From Pelargonium cotyledonis (taxonomy: Eukaryota > Streptophyta > Magnoliopsida > Geraniales > Geraniaceae), in contig JAYMTA010000900.1 of assembly GCA_036897625.1 (NCBI GenBank), forward strand, positions 1-23,249: 23,249 nt of DNA, written 5' to 3'. The first letter of the stretch is position 1. The number at the start of each line of letters is the position of its first letter. The notes under the pieces are model-generated. The model did not search any database and had not been told where the DNA came from. It saw only the letters and a list, made by a program, of their open reading frames with translations. This document shows positions 1 to 11,974 of the stretch, one piece after another. The translations under genes and the position numbers were made by a program.

Positions 1-82
1 CTTCGTTTCAAAAAAAAAAAAAAAAATTAGGCCCCAAATTTTTATTTCACCCCAGGCCTACAAAATGTAAGGACCGGCCCTG
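1..82 (-). mobile_element. Terminal fragment of a hAT-type DNA transposon
   Basis: Read on the minus strand from position 82, the sequence starts CAGGGCCGGTCC and runs into a 'GGCCTGGGG...GGGGCC' tract. This resembles the terminal inverted repeat of plant hAT elements, especially those encoding TTF-type zinc-finger/hAT-dimerisation transposases. The rest of the element lies left of the window, so neither its partner terminus nor its coding capacity can be seen. The 8 bp just outside (83-90, GGTTCTTT) would be the target-site duplication if the assignment is right, but its mate is not in the window. The family call rests on the terminal motif only. Confidence 0.6.
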
Positions 83-1106
83 GGTTCTTTTTGTGATAGT
101 ACAAGACTTATTTGGTTTATTATAAGTTGAAGGATTAATTTGGTGTATTTTTAAATTGTACATGTACCATCTTGGTCATTCATCCCTCAAATGAAGTCCG
201 ACCATGGAGAATTTTTGTTTGGGGAATCTTTGCTGGTGTTTGAGCCACCGGAGGGGGTGTTGGTGCCACCTCACTGTCACTATATACCAATTTGGAAAAT
301 AAATATGCCTTTTTTATACAATTTATTGACTTTTCTTTTTGTCTCCCAACATTTTGTAAACATGACGTCACTGTCCGACACAACCAGCCGCCTATGGAGA
401 CATCTCCATCACCACAAGCCTATGGAGACATCTCCATCACCACAAACTTATCACCCACTTTTATTTTGAGTTGAGCCAAAAAAAAAACAAAAAAAAAAAA
501 TCAATACAATATTTGGTAGGTCTATGAAATAATAAAACAACTAAATAAATAAGAGTAATATATATGTCCCAGATGTTGTAAAAAACATTCGTACAAAATA
601 ACTTGTCAATTTAGCATTTTTCATAAATAAACACTTGAATTAGAATGGCTAAATTTGGGAGCAAATTATTTAACTACAAAATTTCCATTAAACTGAATAT
701 GAGTTCTAGAAACTGGGTTTATCAAGAATTTCAAGTTACAGTCCACTAAACAAATCATGCACTCTCAATCTCCAACCATATATGTGACTGAATTTTCACA
801 AAAAAAAAAAAAAAAAAAAATTAGTTACTTTGTCAACAAAATGAACTTGATACAAGATTGCGCAAATAATCTGACACAAGCATGTATGGCTCCTAGTCGA
901 AGGGTTGCTATTGCCATAAAAGTTCCAGAACAATAAGATGACATTTTGAACCTATACTTTTATCATAATTTACACTATCAAGAAGATGTCATAATTCAGA
1001 AGACAGACAGAAATATTACCTCCGAATAGCACCAGCATTGTGGTAAGGCATGGCACTATATGGAGTTCCAATCTGGCGCATCATAAATAAGCTTGGCATA
1101 CGGGAT
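83..1106. other. Non-coding flank and 3' region of the GCP6 gene
   Basis: No open frame here looks like a gene; the short frames between 180 and 474 are low-complexity and match no family I recognise. The stretch holds the tandem duplication at 390-445, a perfect TGACGTCA palindrome at 363-370, and A-runs near 480-500 and 800-820. The GCP6 3' UTR must begin at 1106 and run leftwards. A GTAATA donor-like site sits near 1015-1020 on the minus strand, so a 3'-UTR intron is possible. I could not place the polyadenylation site; the nearest minus-strand AATAAA is far downstream, at 460-465. Confidence 0.5.
390..445. repeat. Perfect 28-bp tandem duplication
   Basis: The 28-bp unit at 390-417 is repeated exactly at 418-445. 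The unit contains TGGAGACATCTCCA, which is nearly its own reverse complement, so each copy could form a small hairpin. The absence of mismatches implies a recent duplication. No gene is associated with it. Confidence 0.9.
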
Positions 1107-4100
1107 TTAAAAAGAGAAAGCATAGTTGCACGTATCATTATCGCCGTAATACTCATTGAAGTTTAGATATCCCCAGAAACGGGAAAGCCCAGACTCCCCG
1201 TGTTTAGGTGACCTGAGGTAACATAGCTGCAATTCTTTCAGATTTTTTTCAAATGACTGCTTCATGGCAAGTACCTGAAAGATGGATTCACCCACAGTTA
1301 TCAGTTAAAAATTCATTCAAGGACATTATAATCGTATAGATATTCAGCATAAAACTGCAAAAAGTAAATTTGACACCGGAGTTTGACGACAGACCTTCAT
1401 TTCATTAACAATTTGACAAACATATATTAAATATCAGTTGCAACAAGTGATGGTGGCAATCACCTGAGATGTGTTGATTCTAGAAAGTTTACTCAATGGA
1501 TCTCCTTGATCTAGCTTAGCATCCCACACGTCTTTAGTCAGACAAGAACGGAAATCAAGGGCACATTGCAAAATGCTGTCAATGATGCTTGCTACAGACC
1601 GTGTTTCGTCAGAGAGGAAACATCTGCAACATTATATTCACATTAAAAATGAAGTCCAACATGAACCAAAGAATCTTCAAACCTCCTCCATCTTTTAATA
1701 AATAATACTTGCTATAAACAAAAATATGGACTACAAAAGCAACATAGAACATCATCACTGAGCTAATACGAATCCGCCTCATTAATTTTATTTGATAATT
1801 ATTCTAGTTCTTTCAATCTAACACCGCATCCAGTCTGAGTCTGACCAGCGAAGTGTAAAGGCACTAACCCATTTAAAGATTCAAAATGAAACTTACAGTG
1901 GACCTTGCTTATGGTTACTTTCCCTTTGGCTTTTATGTTTAGGTGTGAAGTGTGAACTCAAGTACTTGGATTTATTAAGTATTTAACTAGAAGTTTTAGA
2001 TCACCAAAAAGCAAAAACCTGAATTTGGACCGATCCACTGAATATAGAATAGAACATATACAGTGTAGAAATTTTGTGAAACCAAAAACATATAATTAGT
2101 TTAGTTTAGAGCCTGGAACCGCACCACACCACACCACACCAAACCTTAATCACCCTAAACATAAGTACTTGCACTTCATATCTCAGCATTAACAATAAAA
2201 AAATTAACGATAATATGAACTTACATGTCTAATGAATCTGTTAGATATGCCATATGCACTGATTCCAGATCCATCATATCTTTGACCTGCATGTGTCATA
2301 AGAAAGCTAAAGATCAAATACACAAAAAAGGTTCTACAAAAATTAATGGCAGGAAAGAGTATACATATTTATAAACAGATTTGAGGCAACTCTTCTAGAA
2401 CCAATGATCAGTAAAGTGGTGAAGGACCTCGGCTCTTCTGGATGCATGCAACTAGTTGATGACATTCCAGAAGCATTAACTGTCGAGCCTTGAAAGTTTT
2501 GCATATACATAGAGATCAGTGCAACAAATTGTTGCTGCTAATTCATGCCTAATGCTCACAGTAACCCATGTAACTGGTTCTTCTCATTTAACACCCAAGC
2601 GATAATATTAATTTTTCCAAGCGATAATATTAATTTTTGTTAAGACTTCCAATTGAAAACTAATTTTGAGTATAGATGCCCTAAGTAGAAGGAAACATCA
2701 CATATACTTGATGTGGGACTACTTTAACATGCCCCAAATGTGCGGCAAACAACATTAAGCCCTACGCTGGAACTAGAACAAAAGGATTTAACGACACAAG
2801 TGGGCTTGCCCTAAAACTAAACTTGTTGCCCTAGTACCATGCTAAGGAATCCAACTCAAAACCAATTGGCAATGTGTGGAGAGGCACACATTGCCTATTA
2901 ACTGGCAGGAAACCTCACATCTACTCGTGGCAATAATTAAAAGTTTTTCGAATCTACCAGTTGCATGCATACACACAAAGCATCTTCATAGGAAAGGATT
3001 CAAGGTGCAGAAAGAAGATTCAGATGCTTTGCATCCGTAACAGAAAATTTTGTGAAGAATGCAGTGTCCAAATGGATATATGATTTGTTAAACTTTCCAC
3101 AAACCTTATGCTGAAGGGAGTGAAGAAACTGGCACCATGACACGTGAGATAACTGCGATTGCACGTATTGCTGTAATGTAGATACAAAATGACTAACCTG
3201 GTATCTGCCATAAAACAGAGAGAATATGACTAAAATCAATATGTAGAAAACTTCATGCTGCAATAAGAACATTTCAGTCCATTGTTGATTTTATTTTTGA
3301 GATTGCATGCATTTAATCTGGATACCATCTGTTCAAGTGTTTAAGCTTTCAAATGATAAAGAACTCCATGTAGACAATGAAACTACTTTACCTCAAGGGA
3401 ACATCGATCTAACCAATAAAATAACATAGCATTTTTTATGAATATCAAATGGTACATCAACAGGTACACACGAGACTCATAAATGGGACAAACTAATTTT
3501 ATTTGGCTCATCACACACTCCCATAGAAGAAAGTATGTCCCTAGATCCACCCATCCCCAAACCAGCAGCCCAAACAAACAATGAAAAATTGAACACCACA
3601 TCAAGCTCCAGAGGAGATTTGAACATAACAAGTATCACCTCCAAAACACTCATTCACACATTTAAATGACAAATCAGAGGATGTTAAGAGAATTTGAATA
3701 AGAAAATATATATGCTCTGATAGATTAAACCAAAAGCATAAGCTTATTGGTGGGGGCCCCAACTAGTTTATCAAGAGGCAACGGTTTTTACATTTTTTCA
3801 ATGTGAGATACATTAAAAGCTCTAATACATGTTAAACTTGACTTGGCACGCCCAGTGGGACCATTGCCTCTTGTTATACTAGTTAGGCCCTCCACCTATC
3901 AGCTTAACCTTTTGGGTCGGAGTTAAATTTAATATGTTATTATAACTGGTTTGGTTTGGGTCTAGTGACCCGTCTTTGTTGCTTCCCTTCTTTGATCAAG
4001 TGCACGTCCGTTGTGTTATCTGGCCTGCACGTGAAAGGAAGTGTTTATCTATTCCACATCGAAAGAATGTGAAGACCATTGCCGCTTGATATACTAGTTA

Positions 4101-7100
4101 GGCCCTCCACCTATCAGCTTAAACTTTTGTGTTAAAGTTGTGTTTTAACACTTTTTAGTAAGGTTGCACTTGCATCTTTTTATAAGGCCATTCGTTTTAT
4201 ATTTTTCCAGTGAGAGAATTTAATCACCACTTCAGCATAAAGAAAGTTGGGGGGTTAGAAATGGTCCCATCACAAGCTAAATGTACACAACATAACTTGA
4301 CATAAAATACAAATACTAAAGAGAGATGGTTTAAAGAAACTACTATTCCGAGTACCTTATCTTCATTAAGATATTAAAATGATTCACTTCATGCTGATGC
4401 AATTGGGAATGGCGTTTCTTATTAATAAAATGCTTCAGTTCCTGTTGACCAAAAACAAAAGGAAATTAGTATCTTAACACTGGATAAAATTAAACTTGGA
4501 TTAATTTCCATGGTTTAAGGCAATCTCTAGTTTACAATGATAGACATAGATATACAAAATTATAATTCATATTTTAGTTTGAACTTCTAGAAACCACATC
4601 CACTTCTATAGCCACTATTATTTCGCTTTTGACATTTCTTGAATATTTGGAAATCTACAAATTGTATGTCAAAGCTTCAAAATCTCGTAAAAAGGAAGAA
4701 CAGTAGTATGCTAGATACTTAGATGAATTAAAACATATTTACGAAGCTCAGGATACAAGAAGTAATATAGAATATTTTTGAAATAGCGCAATACCAAGGA
4801 AACCACATAGAGAGATAACTAGAAAACATTCAATGCACAAATACAGGGAGAACAATAGTTCGGCCTAGTAAGGATCTGCAATATTTCACGACAGGCAACT
4901 TCTTACTGCTTTAAATTCGCCTTTTTGAAGTATGCGTCAATAGGAACCAGTGCTTTTATGATGTTCTAGAGAATATGCAATGTGTTGCACAAAGCAATTT
5001 AGCAATGTAATTGCATATATTTAGTAAAAGAGGAATACAGTAATGGTTACTAAATATGGAATTGAAGAAAATTAGTTTTTTTTTAATGTACCTTCAATGG
5101 ACGCCATACATCAGTTAATGAAAAAACAGCAAGCTTCACTTGTATCAGAAAGCTAAATATGTCGCCATATATTTTCACTGCACCTGGAGTCAGTACAATA
5201 CTGACTGGCCAATCCACTCTATATCCCAAACCTAAGAAGTCAAAGAAACGAACACCTGCAATGTTTGGAAAATGACGATATCAAAAGCAAATTATATTGT
5301 AGTGTATGAGGAAAAGGGTTTAAGAATACCAGGTCGAACTTAAAACTAAGCAACATGAAAATTGTAAGAGACGCAGAAAAAACAAAGGATGTATAACTAG
5401 TTTCAAAAAGTTTTAAAGTGTACCTATGGTAGAAGTTGAAAGAGGCACCATGCCATCTCCTTTCAAGTACACAAATAACCGATCCTTGTTATGATCTTGT
5501 TCACATGAAGACCGTTGAATTGCGAGCTCAAGTATTCCTTGTAGTTCAGAAACTCTCTGACCAGCCTCTGTAACAGACCATTTCTGTTTTTTAATGGGAA
5601 GGAAGAAAGTCAGGATAGTCAGATACCATGAAATCAAAACTAAAATTGATGATGCCAAATTAAAGTGATTGCTAGATAGATATACATGATTCCAAAGGGA
5701 CATGATGAACAGATCTGCCCAGTCTGCCAATTCCATGAAATGGTACCGTCTCAGTGCCAACAGATGCTCTTGTAAATCAAATCCTTCTTCTAGCAACTTG
5801 ATAGTTAACTTGCTTATATATTGATATCTAATGTTGTTAAGGAAAAAGATGGAGAGAGGAATAAGAAAGTCATAATCACTAAAAAAACACTCCTGGGATC
5901 TCCATAAGTTACAATAGCTTATCAATAATATTGATAGTTAACTTGCTTACTTCCACTTTCCCTTTAAGAAGGCAATTATGCTGGGATTACCAATACTATT
6001 CTTTATCTTAGTAATAATCACTTGACTTTATTACACAAGAGCACGAGGAAAGTCAAGCATCTATATATTATCCTTAATCTTCACAAAAAGTCAAATAGAA
6101 CAATTACTTTGGGACAGAATGAGTAGTAAAAATTTCTTCCTATATCTTATACTCCCGTCTCAAAATAAGTGTTTTGTTTGACATTTTTGCAAAAAAGAAA
6201 GATAATTTGAGTAGTGTTTGATTTTCTCTCATGTGCCCAATGTGCCTTTATGGTAATATACTCAAGTAATTCTAACAAACTCATCTTAAGAATACTGTAA
6301 ATAATTCAGCTACAGCTAACTTGCCAAAAGATAAATAGGACACTAAGTCTAGGATCCAATAAAATAATCTCATCTTCACTCATGGTTTTTTAGGATATTC
6401 AAGGTCCATCAACAGAGATAATAGTGAAAACCTAACCCTCTAGAAGTCTCCAAACTACAATCCTCTAAGGTAGTGTATGGAATACTTTGAAGGGAACGGG
6501 AATAAAAAAAGAATTGAAATGAGAATGTTATTCTCATTCTTTGTATTTTGAACAATTTGCTTAAGGGTATATAATAACTTGGTGATTGGAATACCATTCC
6601 TCCACTTTCGATGGATCAATAATGGGCTAACATATGGGAATGGGGTTCGAATCGGAATGTAATTGCAAATTTCCTAATCTAATCACAATAAATGGGTGAT
6701 TCTGATTCCCTTCAAAAATAAATAGTACAAAAGCCACCTAAGATTCTTCTATTTGCATACTCATGTCTTGATCAGGCTTATAATGATATATTTTATATAC
6801 TGGTGCATGATTTTACTAATGGATTTAAGCTCATAAACCAACTATAGAAAGGCAACACCTAATTGATTAATGCTCTGCACATTTTTTGATAAAAGGATAC
6901 TGAAGCAAGATTTCTTGTAGTAGGCACTTGTCAATAATGAAGTCAAGTGGTATCTCAAACATAGCTGATAAACTCTGCCTTTGGTCTCCAACGTTGTCAC
7001 CGACACTATTTCTGCAAAGACCAAGCAAACTCTCCCAACCACTCCCACCAGAAGCATTTGTCAAAGTGACATCATCTTGATTGACGTTTTTCAGGTCCAA

Positions 7101-8287
7101 TGGTGAATAGGTAGGAGACATTTTGATATTATTCCTCAAGACACCATGTCTGTCACTGTCATAGCCTCGGAAAGCAGTCTTACCACTTGTAGCAGAAGCA
7201 CTGGATTCCATGACCGATGGAGAGTCAGATCTGAAACCAAACCCATGTCTTGAATCAATGGCTAGCTTATCCACGTACACCTTGCAAGGATCTTCCACAG
7301 AAGAAAAGTCGAAGGAAGGAAAAGATTCCCTATGGTCTGGGTTGCGAAAAGAGTTTTTTGTTAATAAAGGGTTCTTACTGAGATAACTACAATTGTATTT
7401 CAGTGTCAATGGCTGCAATGTAAATAATTGTTTCGAATCAAGAGCCCCTTCCTCAATGTGATCATCATCAGAGGCTTTCGCAATCAAACCACGGTTAGTG
7501 GCATTTATATTGCCCAAATGTGATATATCTTCCTTCAAAACTCCCATGTATCCATTGCTAAACCTTTGGCTAGTGTCTGACGGATGTAACCTCCTGTCCT
7601 CTCTACAGTCCCCATCAGTACAAGAGGGACTTACTGAAATGCAGCTGAATGGCAAACTAAAATCAGGCAAACCCTCTGCAGATTGCATATCTGACAAAAT
7701 TGACCGGTGTGCCCCCCCTGACCCAAGGAGCACACACATATGATTCAAATTTGTTTCATTATGACAAGAATATTCAAAATGACCTTGGGCATCATCTTTC
7801 AATGTCTTAACAGACTTGCTCATAGAGAAGTTCAAAGCAGATAAATATTTTTGCTCCAGATCAACCAAGCTATTAGGAATCTGGATTTGCTTCTCAGCTT
7901 CAATATGGTCCTCTGAGCTGCTCAAGGATGAACATTCTGATGACTCCAGTGCATCCAGCGTATAAGAGAAATCATCTTCTGTACTTGAGGCCACAGAGTC
8001 AGCATCGCCAACAACCCTGAAGATCAGAGAACTCTATCCCTTAATCAACCAATAACATCTGTATGTACAGATAAATTTTGAGTAAAAGGAGTTGCATAGA
8101 TCAATCCATCAATGTAACAGTTAAGATTCAGTTTATTTGATATTGGGCTACATATAATGGTTTGGGATTCCACTACTAAGAAATAAACCTTATTTGTAGG
8201 GTTTCGCATCCACCATTATATGTAGGTCATCTATTTTATATTTATTCATCGCGGGACTTTATTACCCACTTCAACAGCTACAAATAT

Positions 8288-8328
<41 letters not shown>

Positions 8329-11300
8329 GAGAGAGAGAGGATTACATGTTTGAGCCTGAAGGAGCACCCAAGATGTCATTCGAGGTGAACGAGTCTGGGA
8401 TGGTGGAACTTCCACAACCATCAGAAAATATAGGTAGAGAACCCTACAATATTGATCACTTTCATTTAAAGAATAAGAAGGCACCCACATAATCAGGCAG
8501 CAAAACTAAAACGAACTCAGTTGAAAGCGTACGCAATAAGTTCACTGATTAACAATGAAAGAAAGCCACATATTGAGATAACTCCAAACAGTACAGTCCT
8601 TGATAGGACAAGAAATTTAAAATAATAATCCACCGGAATTTGAGCAAAAAAAAAAATCAAAATGCATATCACAGTAAACACAAATTGTATTTCATTAATC
8701 ATTGCAGCTCAAATACCGTGCAGAAGAAAATCGCAACACTTCCACATAATTAACTTAAATTTTCTTCTAAAAATAAAATTAAAATAAAGAACCTGCCAAC
8801 TCAGTCGAAAAGGCTCAAGTCAGACAAAGAAATTGATAGTTCGGATTGCATATAAAGCTTCATCTAACACTAGTGTCTAGGATTTAAGCATAACATATAA
8901 TGTAAATTCCTATTTACATATTGGATAGGCAGTAGAATATGAAGGCACACAGCGATAAGTGGCTAAGATTACAAACTTCATCATTTTGTTTTATATTTGA
9001 TTGCCACCATAGCTATGGGGATTGGAACCAGAAACTAGGTAGTTATTCTACCAAACCTCTTCCATTCCACCCACACCCTTGGTGGCACAAACATCTAAAT
9101 TAATTGCTTAGAGACGAACTGAACAGCATCTAACATAAGAGAAGACTGAACCATTGCTACTGCAACAATATCTGAAGACAAGAGAAATCAATAAAGTCAA
9201 AATTGAAATTGCACTCATGTCGGTAAGAAGCTGCAACATTATGATAATATTACCTGTTGATAATTGAGTTCTAATTTTGTCAAAAAGTTCCCAACATTTT
9301 CCAGCATCCTCTCATAATAATTGTTCCTTGCAAGTACCATAGCCTCTATATTTACTTTGTTAAAGATCAGTGGAGAAGCGAAGGACAGATGCTCACTCGA
9401 AAACCCACTCCAGCAGGGAAGAAAATTTTCAATACTATGGTCTCTGTTAGCAATATAATTGCACAGCTCAAGCAATTTCATGAGCACTTGAAGTTGTTGA
9501 CCAGCTCTCACAAGTGGAATTGTGAATTCCTTCAGAAAACAAGGAATGGCAACTCCATCTCGCTCCTGAGGTGATGAGTCCCAGAGTTTAGAATGTAAAC
9601 AATAGAAATAATTTAGATATGAATCATATGATATTTGAAACATTTTGTGTAAGTCTCTATATTAAAGTAAAAACAATTACCTTAATATTCACCAATGGGA
9701 AATCAATAGACACGCCAGCTTTCCCAAGTGAATCAGGTGGTAGATTGTCAAGATGTTCTATTATAAACTCCCTATAAGGATCACTAATCTCGGCTTTGTA
9801 TATCCATGATCTAATAAATCCAAAATACGGTTCACATGACTGAAGAAAAAGAAACTTCAGGAGAGGACTATGGGCCGGATCTGCAACCTAAAAGAAGTTT
9901 TCCAATAACTTGTTAGTCAAACCACAGGAAATTGCATGAAATATGAAAGATACAATCAAATCCATTCTTTTAAGTAACAAGTACTACAATTTGCAAGCAT
10001 TAAAGAATGATCTTCAAAAATCAAGTCCATGTACTCATGTTATTTAAGAAGCAGACAACAGAAAATTTTAAAACATCTCCAAAGATCACAAATGGGTGAA
10101 CTGCACCAGATTTAGTAATCAATACAACTCTTTCCAGGGAGTAAGCAAGTCTGTCAGAAAAACATTTTACCAAAATTCTTCTATGTATATATACTCAAAA
10201 GAGGACAGTGACAACCAAAAGATAGTAGCAGTGAATTATACATACATATGTACAAATATATTTATATAAAACACTTACCTGCAGTCGTGTATACAAATAT
10301 GAAAGCAGATCTCCTCCTCTGGGGAAGTTGCGGAACTCAAGGAGTGCTTTAGCAATTAGACCCTCGAAAGAAGATGCTGAGAAGCAAAATGCTGTGTCAC
10401 GTAGATTGCAAATATTTCCAAGAGCTTCAATCTGAACCCTCAATTCCTTTGTATGCAAGTAGACCTCTAGTAGAGTAATCTCAGAGTGTACAACACCAGT
10501 GAGACACCCTACCCCAAAAGATGAGTGCAAGGGCGTTTCAACACCCTTTGATGGACGCCTCAAACTCACCGATGAATACAAAGTATCCAGTGCGCGCACA
10601 TACCCTTCTAAGACCTTTCTCACAGCAACAGAAAATGCCTGATTAATAAGGCTATATGGTGAATGATCTTCCTCATGCACATCATCGTCATGATGATTGT
10701 GATTTTCCGCTGGTTCAGAATTTACAGGTTTGTTTCTAACTGAGTTATTTTCCAAATCAAAATTTATAAGATAATCTACAAATTTATGGAGAAGAAAAAC
10801 AAGAGACCCTGAGCAACCTATGGATTTGAGAATATTTCCTAATGCATGAGTGCTTGACAACCGGTTCCATAGACTTGGAATGTGATGGAAGGTCCTATCC
10901 GCTGGGTCAGAGCAAAAGGCATCAGAAAGCTTTTCAATACTAATAATAGCCGATTTTACACCTTGCAGTGCATTCATAGCCAACCGCACCAAGCTAGCTT
11001 CCTGTGACAAAATATTCATATTTTTTATACCATAGAAGATATTACACAACTTTATATTGAAATGGAGACTAACTCCTTCTAATTACCAAAAAGGCAAAAA
11101 CTAGTATCCTTAACTGAACCCATAGCTTTTAATGCCATAACTGCTTATCGCATCTAATTAACTAATAATAATTACTAATATTATATACACATATATATAG
11201 GCATCTATACAGAATTGGTACAGGTTTGATCAAGCTACCCAGATACCTCACAAAAGTTTCCTTACTTTTGCTGATCAAATGACAAGTTCTTTAAAACAAA

Positions 11301-11898
11301 GCAGATGTGCCCTTAACAGCATCGTGTGATTAAACCACAAAACAAAACTTATATCAATTTTCAATTAAATTTCTGCATTATTTTCATATTTCTTTTACAC
11401 TACATTACAGCTCCTAGTCTGATATCACACTGGATAAAAGACAGCAAACACATGAAACCAGAAACATAAATAATGGCATCTCCAAATTTAAATTGCATCA
11501 CTGAGACTGAAATGAGTTACGTACCAGCAACATATAACTATTATTATTTCCAACAACAAAAAAAAAAACATAATTTAATTCACATTCAAAAACTAAGCAA
11601 GCAGCTTGTGCAATCAAATGTCCAATTCACCAGCACTACAATTTGCTGAAACAAATTAACGTGTGTATTCCAGAAACAAAATTGAAATGCAGGGAAGATG
11701 GAAGATTGGTAGGAGAAAACCCTAACAGAACCGAGAGTGAAGTGCGGGACTTACGGAGACGGAGGAGGTGTCGGAGAGGGGCTGTGGAGTGGGAGGGTGA
11801 GAGTGGGAAGGAATAGACTCCCAAGGTCTGGGAGCAAGCCATGGATCTTCGAGCTTGAGATTGTCGAAGAGAGACGCGAAATTCGCATCCACTGCCAT
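1107..11898 (-). CDS. GCP6: Gamma-tubulin complex component 6 (GCP6), 14 exons
   Basis: Encodes a Spc97/Spc98-family subunit of the gamma-tubulin ring complex, which nucleates microtubules. Coding exons: 11898-11755, 11001-10279, 9887-9681, 9565-9254, 8443-8346, 8016-6901, 5827-5686, 5583-5424, 5255-5092, 4441-4356, 3204-3105, 2286-2225, 1623-1464 and 1274-1107. They join in frame into 1213 residues, close to the ~1200 known for plant GCP6. The N-terminus begins MAVDANFASLFDNL. Residues ~49-460 are the N-terminal GCP region (exons 2-4). Residues ~495-866 (exon 6) form a long Ser/Asp-rich, weakly conserved insertion of the kind that separates the two conserved parts in GCP6. The C-terminal gamma-tubulin-binding region starts near 'LDFIIDKCLLQEILLQ' and includes LLEEGFDLQEHLLALRRYHF, VDWPVSIVLTPGAVKIY and the end LSRFWGYLNFNEYY. 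The start is the first in-frame ATG, and exon 1 ends in a clean GTAAGT donor. The exon junctions are read by eye; no transcript was available. Confidence 0.93.
2595..2638. repeat. 22-bp tandem duplication in GCP6 intron 11
   Basis: The unit CCAAGCGATAATATTAATTT(TT) occurs twice in direct succession (2595-2616 and 2617-2638) without mismatches. It lies inside the intron between coding exons 11 and 12. It is probably a replication-slippage duplication; nothing suggests a function. Confidence 0.85.
2700..2930. mobile_element. LTR-retroelement-derived fossil fragment in GCP6 intron 11
   Basis: The stretch has two motifs that recur in plant LTRs and LTR-derived repeats: 'TGATGTGGGACT...TTTAACATGCCCC' near 2710-2735 and 'GTACCATGCTAAGGAATC...CAATTGGCAATGTGTGGAG' near 2835-2880. 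No retroelement coding sequence, primer-binding site or partner LTR is visible. I read it as an old, partial relic in an intron. Boundaries are approximate, and the superfamily (copia or gypsy) cannot be given. Confidence 0.45.
3742..4165. mobile_element. LTR-derived fossil with rearranged repeats in GCP6 intron 10
   Basis: The motif 'AGGCCCTCCACCTATCAGCTTAA' with an adjacent 'ACCATTGCC...ATACTAGTTAGG' is typical of plant LTRs. It occurs at about 3855-3914 and again, in the same orientation, at 4069-4129. Part of it is also present inverted at about 3750-3785 ('CCCCAACTAGTTTATCAAGAGGCAAC'-type sequence). The result is an inverted pair followed by a third, direct copy. There is no coding sequence. 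This is an old, broken LTR relic or a small non-autonomous derivative; the ends are uncertain. Confidence 0.5.
6148..6360. mobile_element. Degenerate Stowaway-like MITE in GCP6 intron 6
   Basis: The left end, 'TACTCCCGTCTCAAAATAAGTG' from about 6151, resembles the CTCCCTCCGTCCC...AAGTG terminus of plant Stowaway (Tc1/mariner-type) miniature elements. It is followed by 'TGTGCCCAATGTGCCTTTATGGTAA', an internal phrase also common in such elements. The right end is poorly preserved: 'GGACACTAAGTCTAGGA' near 6338 is a weak inverted match. The element sits between GCP6 coding exons 7 and 6. Only the left terminus is convincing. Confidence 0.45.
6468..6735. mobile_element. MITE-like element rich in GGAAT/ATTCC, GCP6 intron 6
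   Basis: The left part contains TTTGAAGGGAACGGGAAT (6486-6503). The right part, read in reverse complement, gives TTTGAAGGGAATCAGAAT (about 6699-6716). These form subterminal inverted repeats around a non-coding core full of GGAAT/ATTCC words such as 'GAGAATGTTATTCTCATTC'. This layout is typical of small non-autonomous plant DNA transposons of the PIF/Harbinger or hAT type. The outermost ends are blurred and no clear target-site duplication is seen, so the superfamily is open. Confidence 0.5.
8289..8340. repeat. Compound microsatellite (GT)11(GA)n in GCP6 intron 5
   Basis: Eleven GT units (8289-8310) are followed by GA units interrupted once by GG. On the transcribed strand this is a (CT)n(CA)n tract that begins about five bases after the 5' splice site of coding exon 5, whose donor starts at 8345. 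It is likely to vary in length between individuals. Confidence 0.95.
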
Positions 11899-11925
11899 TG
11901 CCGGATCTTGGAGCTTCTTCGTGTA

Positions 11926-11971
11926 AAATCTGTCAACTTCGGGTGCTGTTAAATCTGTAAACTTCGGGTGC
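11926..11971. repeat. Short direct repeat in the GCP6 leader
   Basis: The 21-bp phrase AAATCTGT(C/A)AACTTCGGG+TGC occurs at 11926-11946 and at 11951-11971, one mismatch apart. A related pair, TGCCATTGCCGGATCTT and TGCCATTACCGGATTTT, brackets it at 11893 and 11969. This looks like a small local duplication just upstream of the GCP6 start codon. It may also have generated the upstream ATG described separately. Confidence 0.75.
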
Positions 11972-11974
11972 CAT
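11933..11974 (-). promoter_or_regulatory. Possible 13-codon upstream ORF in the GCP6 5' leader
   Basis: On the minus strand an ATG at 11974 opens a frame reading MAPEVYRFNSTRS and ends with TGA at 11935-11933, 34 bases before the GCP6 ATG. It is not in frame with GCP6. It matters only if transcription starts upstream of 11974. I see no clear TATA box to place the start, so this is a candidate only. Confidence 0.3.

Noticed and set aside
5413-5925. A separate 170-residue minus-strand protein
   Set aside because: It is two GCP6 exons (5827-5686 and 5583-5424) read through the intron between them and into flanking intron sequence.
7498-7743. Plus-strand 81-residue ORF
   Set aside because: It is the antisense shadow of the large GCP6 exon 6, with no independent coding signature.
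10195-11049. A stand-alone 284-residue gene
   Set aside because: It is GCP6 exon 2 (11001-10279) with intron sequence at both ends. The splice sites join it in frame to exons 1 and 3.
11717-11725. Telo-box (AAACCCTAA) as a GCP6 regulatory site
   Set aside because: The match is exact but short, and lies in intron 1 just past the donor. A chance match cannot be excluded from sequence alone.
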